DNA of 64,000 nt from Phallus indusiatus (Eukaryota; Basidiomycota; Agaricomycetes; Phallales; Phallaceae), in assembly GCA_027605045.1 (NCBI GenBank), contig JAQFWX010000098.1, positions 1 through 64,000 of the forward strand, read 5' to 3'. A program made the translations under genes and the position numbers. Numbering within the stretch: the stretch's first letter is position 1; every line of letters begins with the position of its first letter. The notes under the pieces were generated by a model that saw only the letters and a list, made by a program, of their open reading frames with translations, searched no databases and was not told the origin of the DNA. Of the stretch, positions 10,952 to 23,819 are shown piece by piece.

Positions 10952-13900
10952 TTAAGAAAAGAAATATAAACTATCTTTTACTGTACGGACTTCAAAGTCG
11001 CCTTTTTGGGGGAGTGGTGGGAATAAATCAACGAGATTAACAAACCGTTCACGACCGGTAACTGATGTACCGATGGTAGACTGGGGCAAGTTTGAGTTTG
11101 AAGTAATGGGATCATCAATTTCCTCGTCCTGCTCCATAACAGTCTCGTCTGATGGTGTCCGTTTCGACTTTTTCTCGGCAGCGATTTGGCTGAGAGCCTC
11201 TTCTTCCACGTTTTTAGGCAACACTATGTCGCAACCTGCTTCACGAAGGTTTTGAAGAAGAGCACCTTGAAATAGGGCTTTCACAGGAAGTTTGTGGTTG
11301 GCATATCGAACACGGAACTATTTTTGAAAGCATTAATGCCTATAGAAACCACCAATAGCAAGAAACTAGCCTCATTCTCAACACGTTGTAGCACGTCACT
11401 GGAGTGCAAGTCAACAAAGGTGCTCCGGATGAATCTTGACATTTGGTCTATACTCGATGCATGTGTCCAATAGGAATCGTGAACAGCGGCAAACGTGATA
11501 TCTGCGGACTAGAAACGGGATGTTTAGTTATCCGTCTAAATAGGCTGAAGAGACTTACACGACACTCCAGAGCGGTCAGCATCATATGAGTGGCATCCAG
11601 ACTATGGACGAAATTAGGCGGGAAGGCAGACGCTTGTTTGGTTGCATTTACTAGCATATCATAAGTGATGTAGAAAGCACCTGGCAGATACAAAATGTAA
11701 TACCTTCAGAGGGCGCATTTGGATCAGATATATACACCGACTGAATATTAGTCATAATCTATATTCATCGTATTCATCAGGGCAAAAGGCGAGACTACCA
11801 CAGTTAAAGCCCGTACCTGCCGCCTTCGAACTTTGCGGTAAGGTTGAACAATCGGAAGACCCAGTGCTGTGGTCCAGATAACACTAGTCATCTGCTCTTT
11901 GCCTAGCCGGTTTGCCGCCAACTTTTTGGAGATACGACCACGACCAGGCTTCCGTTGCGCGAAGGTATTCGCTTCTTCCATCCGTTCAGCTGGCACAGAC
12001 TTAGCAATAAGCCTAGCACAAATTGTGAGCCACGTCTGGATCGCCTTAGCACCAATGAATAAATCTCCGATAGCGGCAAGGGTCTCCATCAAAGTTAGAC
12101 CTGTGTGGCAAAAAGTGTTATGCATGGACCTACCTTCTTGGCAACATAAGCTGAGATTTTATAACGATGATCGGTCTGTATATCCGGCTTCTCTCGTAAT
12201 TGTCTCTCAATCTGTTCGCGAGCACCGACGTAGGTTACGCCATATACAGTTGTCATGACCTAGAGCCACATTGAAGACGAAGACTGGGCATACAAAAGAA
12301 ACTACCTCACTGTCTGCTTGACGACTTTACGGGTAATCTTGCCTTGAACCAGCTTAGCTTCTTCAACGCCCTTGGCCACATCTTTGTCGATGGTGTCGTC
12401 CAGCATATTGGCAACATAAGTGTAGACATCGGACGGACGATCTGTGACGTCCAAATTGACTTGAGCGGCACCTTGACGATCGCCTCCCAATGCCGCATAG
12501 TGCTGTAATCCATTGCATGTCCCATCCTGGTGAACTGGGAGCGTCGATTTAAATTGGTATGGATCGGGAGATTCTAGCGCAGCACGTAGCTCCATGCAGA
12601 CAGCGAGACATTGCCAAGGATCATCAGCCTGCATCCACCATCGCCGACCCTGTACAGGTGATCAAACACAATCCTGAAGGATGAAAGCACTAAGCTTACT
12701 GTTAAAGGGTTCTCAGCTGAATCGTAAACGTCGCTCAAATTATCCATCGTGAACTGTGCCCGTTCCGAGAAACTTGCCTTGTCGAAACCATACAAGTTCG
12801 ACAAATGAATTTTCAACCACCGTAAACCTGATTCACCCAAGGGTTTAGATTCAGCGAATTTGAGTAAACCGCGACTCAAGTCATCGCCCATATGATTGAA
12901 GTGAGGGGGGACAGGATATGCTCGTCCACGGAAATCCATGTTATGGGCAAAATAAAAAGTCTCATTCAGGAACTAGTGTGATAATTAGCCTTGAAATCTA
13001 ATAGAAAGATAAAGCATACATACCACTTGAGCTATTTCCAGTTTGTAATTAATGCTACATCGGTTGGAGTGACAATTAGCCCTTTCATTTACCCAATCTT
13101 TCATCCTCGCAAGATGGGTAGCCTTCGCACGCGGGTTTGTGTCATAGTCTGGAGGGGGGATCGGTTCGGGTTCATCATAAATCGCAGGTGGGATTTTGAT
13201 AAAGCGCTCTCCCGAATTCCATACTTCCAGAACTACGTCGAATACTTGTTTGTTGATCTTCCAAGGCGTAGAAGACAGGACATCAAGACCTGCGTATACC
13301 AACTCAAGCTTGCCTTCTTTCGAGGCTTCTTGCAAATAAACGGACTGTTCTAATGAATCCTTGTATCGCATGACGCTTGCTAGTAGACTAAAATTTGAGC
13401 AAAACCCTCGATAAGACACAAAATATGACCGACTTTTACTGATTAAGTATCCACCATCCTCGACGTCTAGCCACGCTTTAGGTTTTATGAGCATAGGTAG
13501 TTGCCGAGGATGAATAGTCTCAATCACACTGTCCCGCGATAAACGATTTGCAACGACTGGATTTAGCTTAATCACTCCCAGTTTATGGCCCCTGATATAC
13601 TCGTACGCATGGAAAAACGCTGGGTGCTCTTCCGAGCTATTGAAGGGTGTGTTTGAATTAGACAATGCAAACCAGTAGTCAGGTGAATGAAACGTACTGA
13701 AGTTGACCGGTCTTTTTATCGGTAGCATGCCGTTGGACAACTGCAACATCCATCAGGCAGTCCACTAAGAAACTACCGACTTTGAGGCGGACTTGATATG
13801 ACCACGAGGCACGAAGGGATTCGGCTGAATCTATCTCTTGTCGACTAGCTATTCTCCGGGCATGCAGAATATCGTAGCTAGCAGCAGAGAAATAAGATTG

Positions 13901-15650
13901 TGCTTGCTGAGAAGCTCCGGGTACATATGTCGGCAGGGGCAATCCGTATTTACGAGATGTCTCTGCTTTGTATTCGTCTTCTACAGCACGGCCAACTGAA
14001 AGTAAGGCTCGTGTCAGCTTCATTCCGTCTTCTATACCTCCACTTCCCTGTAGATTCATTAATTCGAGAATAACGATAAGGGATAGTTTGTCCGGGGGAA
14101 GAAGTGATAAGAATGATCCCAGCTTTATGGCATTGGTGGGCGAATTCGGAGAATCAGACCCTACAAACAAAATCAACACAAAAGAAGTAAGCTGAGACAA
14201 AGCGCAAGTGCTCACGACTTTGCGTCTCCTCTTGTACGAGAACCCGAATGTCGTCCTGAAGACGTACAGTGAGCTTCTGGTGCCAATCCCACATCATAGC
14301 ACGCAGTGATCGACCGCTCAAGCTGGAAGACTTGTTTTGCAGCTTTTCAAGCGTCTCGTGCTCATGCTTGAGGCGGTCAACAGCCACGTCATAGACAGAT
14401 TGTTCGAGCAGTTGTTGTCGTGCCCAGAGATCCTCGCCTAGGGTGCGATTGGCTGCTGTAACCCTATTCAGCGTGGTACGCAACCGACGAAGGTTGTATG
14501 GGACTTCATAGACTTGCTCTTTGGCATCCCCTTGTGGTTCCATTTCCATGAAAGAGCCATCTTCGGACAACCGGACTTCGGTTTCGACTTCCCCTCGAGG
14601 CTAGATGCATGCATTCACGATAGCTCTGAGAAGGGCAAAAACAAGGACTTACTCGAAGTCGCAAAACAGGACGAACTCTGGGTGATGTATCAATACGCTC
14701 GAGTTGAATGGCCTCGACATCGTCAGCTGCTTTTGTGAATTCGTGCACCAGCTGTGGATGTCCACTTGCAGCCAAACCGCGGGATATCAACCTAATCAAC
14801 TCATTCTGTTCTTGTTCATCTTGAGCAACTAAAAAACAAAACGGTAACAATGATTCCAATGGTATATCTCGCGCCAGAATTAGTTGAACAAGTTCCTCGG
14901 GAGAACGAGTCTGAATGTCTGCTGTTTGGGAGTGATGACTTATAGTTGTAATTAGAGCAGAGTCTAAGATAATGGAAACTAACGAGATACTCACCGATGC
15001 CATGTTAACGCCATGATAACATATGTCTCTGCGTTAGGAATTACCCGTTCCTCATTATTCTCCATTTTAGTGAATAGAACCCATGCTTCCCTTAACCATT
15101 CCTCTCGGTGCTGTTCATGACGGGAAGCCATTTCGGTATATGCCAGAAGAAATTTATTATACGTCTGCGTGTTAAGAAGGTATTTAAACTTTTTGTTCCG
15201 TTTTCTTGTAGATTCGAATATATCTCGTGCACGCGGGACATCGTAACAGTCGTTCAAACATGTGTCCATGATCGCGATCAAGTCCTGCGACCGAGTATCT
15301 GGGAAAAAGTAGTCATGGAGGGGAGTTGAGGAGGTAACATCATCCGGTAAAGGGATGGGAATAATAGTCAATGGCTCTTGAGCCCGTCGACGAAGGAAGG
15401 AAGTCAAAGTGCCATCGGCAGGTGAAAGGATCTGTTTCTGAACGAAATTTTGGCGTTGACTTGGAGGAAGAGATTTTTTGAGCACAGTAACCGGAGCCTC
15501 TGCCCTTTTGGAGATAGAAGAATATCTTCGACAAAGGTTTGGTTGTATCCATTCGTGATTCGTACGGTTGGAAGACTTTCTTAATTTTGAAGAGGATGGG
15601 GAGGATAAAGGCGAAGAACGAGCTCCATGTCTGTAGCCTGACGTGAGCAT
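10952..15650 (-). CDS. RPO41: Mitochondrial DNA-directed RNA polymerase (T7-like single subunit)
   Basis: Nuclear-encoded polymerase that transcribes mitochondrial DNA. The N-terminus ([18 protein letters not shown], then [13 protein letters not shown]) looks like a presequence. A helical PPR-like N-terminal region follows (about 15300-14600). The T7-type catalytic core lies between 12940 and 10952: [20 protein letters not shown] (DFRGR motif, first catalytic Asp), [18 protein letters not shown], then a fingers-region block [20 protein letters not shown] across an intron. Next come [20 protein letters not shown] (HSLDATH, second catalytic Asp) and the C-terminus [16 protein letters not shown], which fits the family end. 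Many short introns are present; the exon 1 donor is after 14995. I found no frameshift at the junctions checked. The stop is at 10952-10954 and the start at 15650. Confidence 0.92.
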
Positions 15651-15849
15651 TTTTTGTAGAGAGAAAGACTAATCTCCAAATCTAGTGAAAGACTAGAGAT
15701 TATTCTTTATTTTTGCGGGCGGTTTCGTGCAACTTTTGAAATTTGAATTCGATGGGGAAGTTTTGGTATTACATAAGCCGGAAGCTTGTTCGGCGTTCCG
15801 GCTGAGTGACGAGTTGGTAGCGAGTCGAGGTTTAATTTCAACAGCAAAA

Positions 15850-16885
15850 CTATTTCGCTAAAGTACTACTAGTCACAATCTGCTTTTCTACTTTCGGGCG
15901 CAAAGGGATATGATCATCGTCTTGGAGAGGCTGCCAAGTAGTAATGGAGCTCCCGAAGAGCAAATAAATCATCAAGGTGAAAAGACCGCAGAACACTGAA
16001 CCTCTGATTATCGTGGCAACCAATTCGGCTGTCAGCAAGGCATCCAATGTCAACGAACGACTTCCACAAATTACTAGGATCATTGAGAGGATTGCTTCCA
16101 GTAAGAGCATGGGCATCGCTATGATCGACATACGGTTGAGAATCTGAAAGAAGTAAATACTTGCAAGTAATAAAGGAAGTTAAGCGCAACCTTATCCTCC
16201 CCGTATTTACGTCTCAAAACCCAACAGACAGGACATATCAATGCTGCAAAGAATACACGCAGTGCCACTTCCGTGTATAAGAAGGCATTGGTGATAAAGA
16301 TATCCTTATTATATGTGCGTATCGAGAATTGGCGACCCGATTGTGATGCACTCTGATCCATGGCGACTGCTGCAGTTCCAAAAGTACCGATGGCTATCAA
16401 GATCAGGCAGAAGCAGGCGGAAACGATTAACACAGTGCAATCGTTTATGACTGGATAGACTCGTGCCACTTTATGAGCTAGACAACGACTTTGAACTATC
16501 AAGACAATTGGAAGGAAGATAGCGGGATGTAGCCAGTAATAAATGTAATCCTGAGCTAAAGTCCCGAAATCAGATCAAGCGATGGACGGGAACATAACAA
16601 CAATTTGAACTTACTCAACTCCAAATTTTGAATGATATCTACGGTAAACAACGGAGTGTTGAGCATGTTCTGAGCAACGATGTCTATAATCGTGATGATG
16701 TAGTACACGAAGAGTACCACGATAGGAATTATGACAAAAATCGTCTCCCAACGGCATTTTGCGCTTCTGTTTCGACACGATAGGGGGAGCACTACTATAA
16801 GCTGGACGAATACGATGATGGACCAGAGGCTAGTCACCGCTAGAATACCAATTGTCAATGGAGGGGGAACAAACTTGACGTCCAT
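15850..16885 (-). CDS. Seven-transmembrane protein, receptor-like, function unknown
   Basis: Three exons (16885-16615, 16555-16191, 16143-15850) join in phase to 309 residues. Seven hydrophobic segments are visible. They are TIGILAVTSLWSIIVFVQL, FVIIPIVVLFVYYIITIID, WLHPAIFLPIVLIV, VLIVSACFCLILIAIGTFG, ALRVFFAALICPVCWVL, IIAMPMLLLEAILSMILVI and IIRGSVFCGLFTLMIYLLF. The tail is short, polar and cytosolic (WQPLQDDDHIPLRPK). The topology is that of a fungal GPCR-like protein, but I see no motif that ties it to the Ste3 pheromone, cAMP or mPR families. It may be a transporter-like or lineage-specific membrane protein. Confidence 0.75.
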
Positions 16886-17190
16886 TTCGGTGAAAAAAAG
16901 GGCGAAGACTCGACTTCAAGTGAGCATCCTTCGGATATAAAACATACATTGAATGCACATGGTCGACATTGCACTTTATCTAATGTGGTCATGTTTGAAC
17001 TCTCGGATTAATACCGGCCCCCGAATGTCTGATAGTTGTTATATTCATGATTCTATTTCCAAAAAACCGCTGACCTACAGCCAATGAGTATAGTCAGCGT
17101 GGCGAAGAGCGCCGCGGTGTACAAATTACATGCATACAGCTAGAAACAAACACATATAGTCATGATCACATTGTCTATAATTAGCTTCGT

Positions 17191-18608
17191 CTATACTTCG
17201 ACGAAGGCTCTATAAAATGTCATATCTCCTTCAAATGATACTGGCGTCTTAGCGGCAATGAATATAACACTTCCCTCACTTAAAGCTAAACTCGTCTCAG
17301 TCGTGTCAGTCCACATGATTAGACCGCTACCAGATGTGACGATCACCAGGCTTGGACCATCAATTTCTTCATGACTTTCTTTCTCTCCGACCGTGATGGC
17401 TGCATAACATACAGAAAATTCAGGGACGGGAGGGTTATAAATCTTGGTACATCGAGATGTCGAGAATGACGCAACAGAAGGTTGGACAAGATGAATGGAC
17501 GGGTCTCCGGCTTTGTACGTCAGTGAGGAGATGAGATTGGGAACATCTCGCAATTTCGGCGTGAGACCGGCTCGCAACACGTTATCTGAAGTAGCCATCG
17601 TTTCGACGATGTCTATAAAGCATGAAATCGGTTGAAAATGAAACGAAAACAGTCGGGCAACTTGCCTCCGGAGATGTACGCATGCGGCTCTCCAGCCCCC
17701 AAGAATATTGCTTCACCAGGTTTTAGATTGATAATATTGAGCAAATACACACAAAAAACGCCGATATCGTTTGGAAATTGGCGGTCCAGCTCTATGACTA
17801 ACTCGATCACGTCCTTTTCGTCTGCAGTGAAACCACCTGTCGAATATCTCCCAACTAGTTGTCTTAATTGAATCTTTACTTCTTCTTCTGAAGCCGTCAT
17901 CACAGCAGAAAAAACGTCTCTGAGCAAGGATTTTTGTTCTGGATCTGTAGCGGGCAGCGAAGAGTTGACTATAAACCTGTCCCGCAGTGAAGAGGGTACA
18001 AAAGCCGCCAGTTCCGGGGTTTGATTGAGAAAAACAGCAATTTGAGAGAGTGGGCGAAATCCACACATGGCAACAAAAGGAGTTATAGCAATAGCCATCT
18101 CAGGCTTATGGTTAGGATCTAAAAAACCAAATTGGAGATGATTCTGTCACTGAATGTGCTCGTACCTTTGTAAAGATCTGGTCGTTTTGAATGTAGTTGG
18201 GCGGCCAATTGTTTATCCGGGTGGGCTTGAATGCTTAAAGCCTTTCGAATGGCAAGTATCTTAAATAGATATGGAAGATCTCCTTGAACGCAATCAGGAA
18301 AGGTACTAGAAATCTTCTCTCCTAATAAATGCGGATTCTCTTTAAGGTGATCGGACAATGTTTGGTCATTCAAAAGTCGGGAAGGAAGTGTGGGATGAGT
18401 ACCCATCCAAAGCTTGAAGACACAAAGAAGAAATCTCCCCGGAGAATTCAGTGTTTTGCGAACTCACTTCAGCATATGGTTTGGTTTCTTCCAAGTGAAA
18501 GTCTGGGATCCCTGCACTTGCATATTGTGCGACTTTAGATTCACTGCCCAACTTTCCCCAGTCGTATGATTGTGTTCCCCCCAGAATTAGAAATACGGCA
18601 TCCGACAT
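17191..18608 (-). CDS. PMI40: Mannose-6-phosphate isomerase, type I
   Basis: Zinc metalloenzyme interconverting fructose-6-phosphate and mannose-6-phosphate, the entry to GDP-mannose for glycosylation and cell-wall mannans; it therefore supplies the pathway that PMT1 (also in this window) uses. Signatures are the N-terminal block GGTQSYDWGKLGSESKVAQY, LWMGTHPTLPS, the zinc-site segment SIQAHPDKQLA and the active-site region GAGEPHAYISGDIVETMATS followed by DNVLRAGLTPKLRDV. Exons are 18608-18468, 18412-18166, 18118-17666 and 17612-17191, giving 420 residues. The third intron has a GC-AG border (GAG|GCAAGT), required to join ISG to DIVETMATSDN. Divergent from CCT2 with 86 bp between start codons. 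Confidence 0.94.
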
Positions 18609-18665
18609 TTAGGATTTAGTAAATGATGTAGTCGAAGAGTGGAGATGGTCGGTAAACAGCAGCAG

Positions 18666-18677
18666 TTACGTAATCAC
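18666..18677. promoter_or_regulatory. TTACGTAATCAC promoter motif, PMI40/CCT2
   Basis: The motif lies in the 86-bp head-to-head gap between PMI40 and CCT2. The same 11-mer TTACGTAATCA recurs upstream of PMT1/DHR1 (29212) and just upstream of RPC1 (44514). The TTACGTAA core is palindromic, as in bZIP/CRE-type sites. Function is inferred from position and recurrence only. Confidence 0.45.
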
Positions 18678-18694
18678 CTTTGCTGTCGCTCATC

Positions 18695-20701
18695 ATGTCA
18701 ATGAATATTTTCAGTGAAGAGGTACCGTGTTCTGTAAAAACTATCAGAGAAACTAATTGAAAGCACTTTTCAGGCCATTGAAGAGAAGGCAGAAAATGCG
18801 CGTCTTTCCTCGTTCGTAGGTGCCCTTGCACTAGGCGATCTCGTCAAGTCGACATTAGGCCCGAAAGGAATGAACAAAATATTACAGTCGGCGTCATCTG
18901 GAGATATCACTGTTACTAACGATGGTGCGACAATTTTGAAATCCATCCAACTGGACAATGCTGCGGCCAAAATTCTAGTCAACATCTCCAAAGTTCAGGA
19001 CGACGAAGTCGGGGATGGTACAACTAGCGTTTGCGTTTTAGCAGCTGAATTGCTACGAGAAGCCGAGAAACTAATTGCCGCCAAAATTCATCCTCAAACA
19101 ATCATTCAGGGTTTCAGAATTTCCAGTTCTGCGGCTTTGAAAGCGTTGGAAAAATCTGCTATAGATCATAGGTGGCTACAGCATCTTTTGTTCTGAGACT
19201 CTTCTGAAGAAAAAAAAACATTATTTCAGCTCGGATCCTGCACAATTTCGTCAAGACTTATTCAATATCGCCAGGACAACACTTTCTTCAAAAGTCCTTT
19301 CCCAGGACAAAGACTATTTCGCAAACTTGGCAGTCGATGCGGTTTTACGACTGAAAGGCTCAACAGACCTCGATCTCATCCAAATCATAAAAAAACCAGG
19401 AGGCAAATTGACCGATTCGTATTTGGCTGAAGGCATGGCGATGCTAATTACACAATTTCGTTTCACTCTCTCATGTCTATACAGGCTTCATTCTGGACAA
19501 ATCTATTGCCGTTAACTCACCGAAAAGAATTGAGAAAGCAAAAATACTAATTGCCAATACATGTCAGTTTGATTTTTCCTTCATAGAACTCATATATTGA
19601 CTTTTCAATCAAGCCATGGATACTGATAAAATCAAAATATTTGGAGCGCGGATAAAAGTGGATAGTACAGGGAAATTGGCCGAGCTTGAGAGAGCTGAAA
19701 GAGTAAGTGATATTATACTGTACCTTGGCATTGGGGACCGACCAAAATCGTCAGGACAAGATGAAGGAAAAGGTTGCGGCTATCGCTGCTCATGGCATAA
19801 ACTGTTTTGTGAATCGGCAATTAATTTACAACTATCCGGAAAACTTGTTAGCCGAGCACGGTATTATGTGCATAGAGCACGCCGATTTTGAAGGTGTCGA
19901 AAGATTGTCATTGGTTACGGGTGGCGAGATCGCAAGCACATTTGATCACCCCAACCTGGTGAAGCTCGGGACCTGCGATCTTATAGAAGAGGTCATAATC
20001 GGAGAAGACAAGGTTTGCTTTAAAAGCTGAGAGGGCTATGGTCATGTTCTGACGCAATATCATTGCAGTTAATCAAATTCTCTGGTGTGGCTGCTGGTCA
20101 AGCATGCACGGTTGTTCTTAGGGGCTCAACGAATCAAATTGTTGACGAAGCGGAAAGGTCTTTGCATGACGCGCTATCTGTCCTATCGCAGACGGTGAAA
20201 GAGACAAGAGTTGTATTGGGGGGCGGATGCTCTGAAACATTAATGAGCTGCGCGGTTGAAGAAGCTGCTCGCACAGTTATGGGTAAACAGGCCATTGCAG
20301 TTGAATCCTTTGCACACGCACTTCGACAGATTCCCACTATTCTCGCTGATAATGCCGGTTATGATTCTTCCGATTTAGTAGCGCGTCTGAGGGCGGCTCA
20401 TTATGAGGGTAAAACGGACGCTGGATTAGGTATGTCTACATTGAATCTTTGTGTTTGGTCCCTAATTTAGATTTCATGAAAAGATATGTATCAAGGAACC
20501 ATCGGTTCCATGAAAAAACTAGGTGTAACTGAAAGCTATAAACTCAAACGTCAAGTGATTTTGAGCGCAAGCGAAGCAGCAGAGATGATTTTACGGTATG
20601 TTTTTGCTCTATAGTCTACATGCGCTACGGGTCTAATTAGGTATATTATCAGGGTAGATACCATTTTGAGATCCACGCCTCGCAAAAGAGAGGCTTTGTA
20701 G
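18695..20701 (+). CDS. CCT2: T-complex chaperonin subunit beta (CCT2)
   Basis: Subunit of the cytosolic CCT/TRiC ring that folds actin and tubulin. Group II chaperonin signatures are [52 protein letters not shown], the apical region [32 protein letters not shown] and the C-terminal [15 protein letters not shown]. Nine exons (18695-18721, 18774-19171, 19230-19432, 19485-19562, 19614-19702, 19755-20012, 20069-20429, 20484-20595, 20653-20701) total 524 residues, the usual family length. Exon 1 is 27 nt. The intron at 19433-19484 needs a GC-AG border. The start was chosen because MSMNIFSEE joins [13 protein letters not shown] as in homologues. Confidence 0.95.
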
Positions 20702-20807
20702 ATAGATCAGTATACATTAATACATTGTCGTCACTAATTACTTTTTCCTGCACGGTTCACTTGGAAAACCCGACATTCGTGTCAGATCGATACTTCCAGA
20801 GTTTACA

Positions 20808-21413
20808 TCAATGATTAGTCTTGCCCCGACCTTTAACAATTGTGAAACCGTCTTCATCGACTTCTGGATCCTTGCGATCACTATGAACTGGGGGGTTTAA
20901 CAAAGGAGGTGCCTCTTCACCCTCTTCCTCTTCCGAGCTTTCTTCCTCTTCATCGTCCCAATCGTACTCTTCATCGCTGTTGATTTTTTCCTCGACGTTG
21001 AGTTTTTTGTCTTTTAATTTGGCTGCCATGGCTTCAAGTTCAAGCAGAGTTCGATTCGATCCCTCATGCATGATCTCCTGCCATAATCCTACAATCCTCT
21101 CTGCGACGATCTGAGCACTGCCGTCTTCTAATATGACCTCAAATTCGTCGGATAATATTTGGAGCATCATTTCTTCGATATAGATTGCGTCCGGGAGAGG
21201 GTCTTTTTTATTTTCTGCCTCCTCAAACGCGTCCACGATGACGGATGCAATCCATTGTTGCTTTTGTATTGATTCAGGACCTCCCCAACTTGAATCTACG
21301 GCGATTTTGAGTGCTGGCCAGACTTTCAGAGCCAATATTGTTCCCCTTGCAAAGGTGACCAAGGCTTGCGAAGGCTCCGTGGAAACGGCAGGGGAGGAAG
21401 CAGAGGTGGTCAT
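20808..21413 (-). CDS. TSR2: Pre-rRNA-processing protein Tsr2
   Basis: Single-exon 201-residue protein. Tsr2 is the escort chaperone for ribosomal protein eS26 and is needed for 20S pre-rRNA processing. The Tsr2 domain is visible in ALKIAVDSSWGGPESIQKQQ and WIASVIVDAFEEAENKK, followed by the helix DAIYIEEMMLQILSDEFEVI. The C-terminus is strongly acidic (DEEYDWDDEEEESSEEEE), as in the family. The start at 21413 (MTTSASSPAVSTEP) was chosen as the first ATG in frame. It is head-to-head with GRC3, with 67 bp between start codons, so the two ribosome-biogenesis genes share one promoter region. Confidence 0.92.
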   Translation of the reverse strand: MTTSASSPAVSTEPSQALVTFARGTILALKVWPALKIAVDSSWGGPESIQKQQWIASVIVDAFEEAENKKDPLPDAIYIEEMMLQILSDEFEVILEDGSAQIVAERIVGLWQEIMHEGSNRTLLELEAMAAKLKDKKLNVEEKINSDEEYDWDDEEEESSEEEEGEEAPPLLNPPVHSDRKDPEVDEDGFTIVKGRGKTNH

Positions 21414-21480
21414 TAGAAGAAAAGTCACTGTGTAGCTTTACGGCAGACTCCGAAGATGTCGGCGTCACCATTCCATTCTT

Positions 21481-23537
21481 ATGTCTGCCCGCTACTTCAA
21501 TGTAGCTCCCAGAGCATATTCACCCAGTAGACCAGTGGCGTCGTCCGAAAATGAACGGGAAGAAAATGATCAAGAGCTTGTAGATGAAGTTTTAACCAGT
21601 CCCAACAGCGACACTTGGCGGGTTTTCACTCCACAGCATGATGTCAATTCCTTCCAGATCGCTCCTGAGGAAATTCGCAAACTTTCTTTACAAAATACGT
21701 CAAAGGGAGCTATTCTTTCCATGCCTTCTAGGTCATGTTTTGCATTGGTTGGCGTCTGTTCTGTCACCGTTCTCCGTGGTTCAATCTCCCTTATGGGAGT
21801 ACATCTACACGCCTCTCATCAGTCACACACTATTTTCTCTCCAAGATCGAGTCATTTAGCCGTAATTGAGGCTCTGAATAACACCCAGGTCGAAAATACC
21901 ACTAATTTACCCCCACGGATCTCTGGCAGAGTAGGCGATGCTAGCATTATCATTCTACTCCAGCCGCTCAAAACGGGTATAGAATCCCTCGGGCGTTACA
22001 GAATACTTTCTCAGCTATTCCAACCTGATGAGGAGGATAAGAACCCCTCAATTGACGAAGTCATAGGCGTTGAAGGGCTATATTTCGTGAGCATTTAACT
22101 TCATCTAGTAACAAATCGACTTCATGTGTCTGCTAGGTTGACCCCTCTGCACTGAAACCTCAGCTGCAACCATTTGTCTTACATGATTCGTGGTCTAATG
22201 CTCTTAATTCTTCTATCTCAAATACGACTTCTGGCAGTGATTCTCCATCATCTGAGCCGTTCATAGGACTTGTCAAAGGTCCTAAAAATTGCGGCAAAAG
22301 CACATTTGCGCGTACTTTACTCAATACATTATTAACCCGGTACGTTGTGCGCCAGTCATATTCCATGTAATGCTTATAAAATAACAGCTATGTCCGAGTA
22401 GCATATTTGGAATGTGACATTGGACAATCAGAGTTTATGCCTAGTGGATTGGTTTCTCTACACGTAGTTACGTCACCAATTTTTGGTAACAGTCATTTCG
22501 AATTCTCAGCCTCCCCTACGTTTGAGACTCACTTTTTTTGAGGACCACCATTCACTCACCCGACTCTTCCGTTCCGAGCTCATTATATCGGAAGTGCTAC
22601 TCCTCGCTCTGGTCCTTCCCACTATATCGCTGCCATTCAATCCTTAATGGAAACCTACCGTTTGGAAATTCAAAATTCATATGAAGACCCCATGAACGAC
22701 GACAATCGCCTTGGCTCCACCGTGCCGCTAGTAATCAACACCCAGGGATGGACCAAAGGGTTAGGGGCAGATCTACTTGAGAAAATTGAAGACCTGGCTG
22801 CACCGACTGCTATCTTTGTTATGGAACTTGAGGATCCGCATTTTAATCATAATCAACGATCGAATCAAGTATATCACATCCAGCCGATCCTTTCTCCAAC
22901 ATTAACCCAATATTTCACGCCAACTGATCATCGTACATTTGCGATCCTGTCATATTTTCATGCCTCCTTTGCAGAGGATGGAACGGTAACCCAATGGAAC
23001 ACAGAAAACCCACTTTGTGCACATCGACCATGGGAGGTCGTACTCAGAAAAGCTATAGACAAAATCATTCTGACAGGTGCTGGAGCTGAAGATGTGGTTC
23101 CCGAAGAACTGCACCCTGCAATCAACTGCTCATTAGTTGGGCTAATTTGCGACGATCATGCATTTATAGAAGTAGACGGTTCCGACGCTCCTTATTATAC
23201 ACAAGGTGATAGCTTACCATTACCTTCGCATACACGATGTGTCGGACTAGCTCTAGTACGGGGTGTTGATTTAAACACAAGGAGGCTACACCTTTTGACG
23301 CCTATACCCCCCAAGCTGCGTCGTAATTGTCGAACGCTGGTGAAAGGAGAGTTGGAAATGCCCGTTTGGGGAATGGTTGATTTCAGAGATGAGCGGAATA
23401 ATGGGGTGGCAGGTGTCAGCTGGGGAAAAGTACCTTATTTACAGATGGGACGCGGGGATGTTGGTGTTAATGTTCTCGGGGCAGCCAGAAGACGCGTCAG
23501 AAGAAACGTGATGAGGAAAAATCAAATGCCTGCCTAA
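21481..23537 (+). CDS. GRC3: Polynucleotide 5'-hydroxyl kinase Grc3
   Basis: Clp1/NOL9-type kinase that, with the Las1 nuclease, processes ITS2 in pre-rRNA. The P-loop is GLVKGPKNCGKSTFARTLL, followed by the Walker B-like VAYLECDIGQSEFMPSGLVS. The conserved GPPFTHP segment comes next, then VPLVINTQGWTKGLGADLLE, characteristic of the Grc3 kinase domain. The N-terminus before the P-loop is Ser/Pro-rich and the C-terminal domain ends in a basic tail (RRRVRRNVMRKNQMPA). Exons are 21481-22086, 22137-22339, 22388-22485 and 22543-23537, giving 633 residues. Confidence 0.92.
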
Positions 23538-23819
23538 ATCGACATCACGGGCCATGCAATATATATAGGCTCCACGCACTATCGAGGCATAAATATATGT
23601 ATATATATGCACCCAAAACGCACGTGAGAAATGTCATGAGAATAGACATTGGTCACTCACTAGCACTATCCCTCATGGGAATTGGCATTTAGTCGTCGAC
23701 TTGGCAAAAATAGAACTAGTTCTGTCTTTCCTAGATGACCCGAATATGACGTTGATATATAAGGTGTGCAGGTGTCCTTCCGAAATTGTGGAAGTTAGAT
23801 AACCTCCCTCACTGCATTA

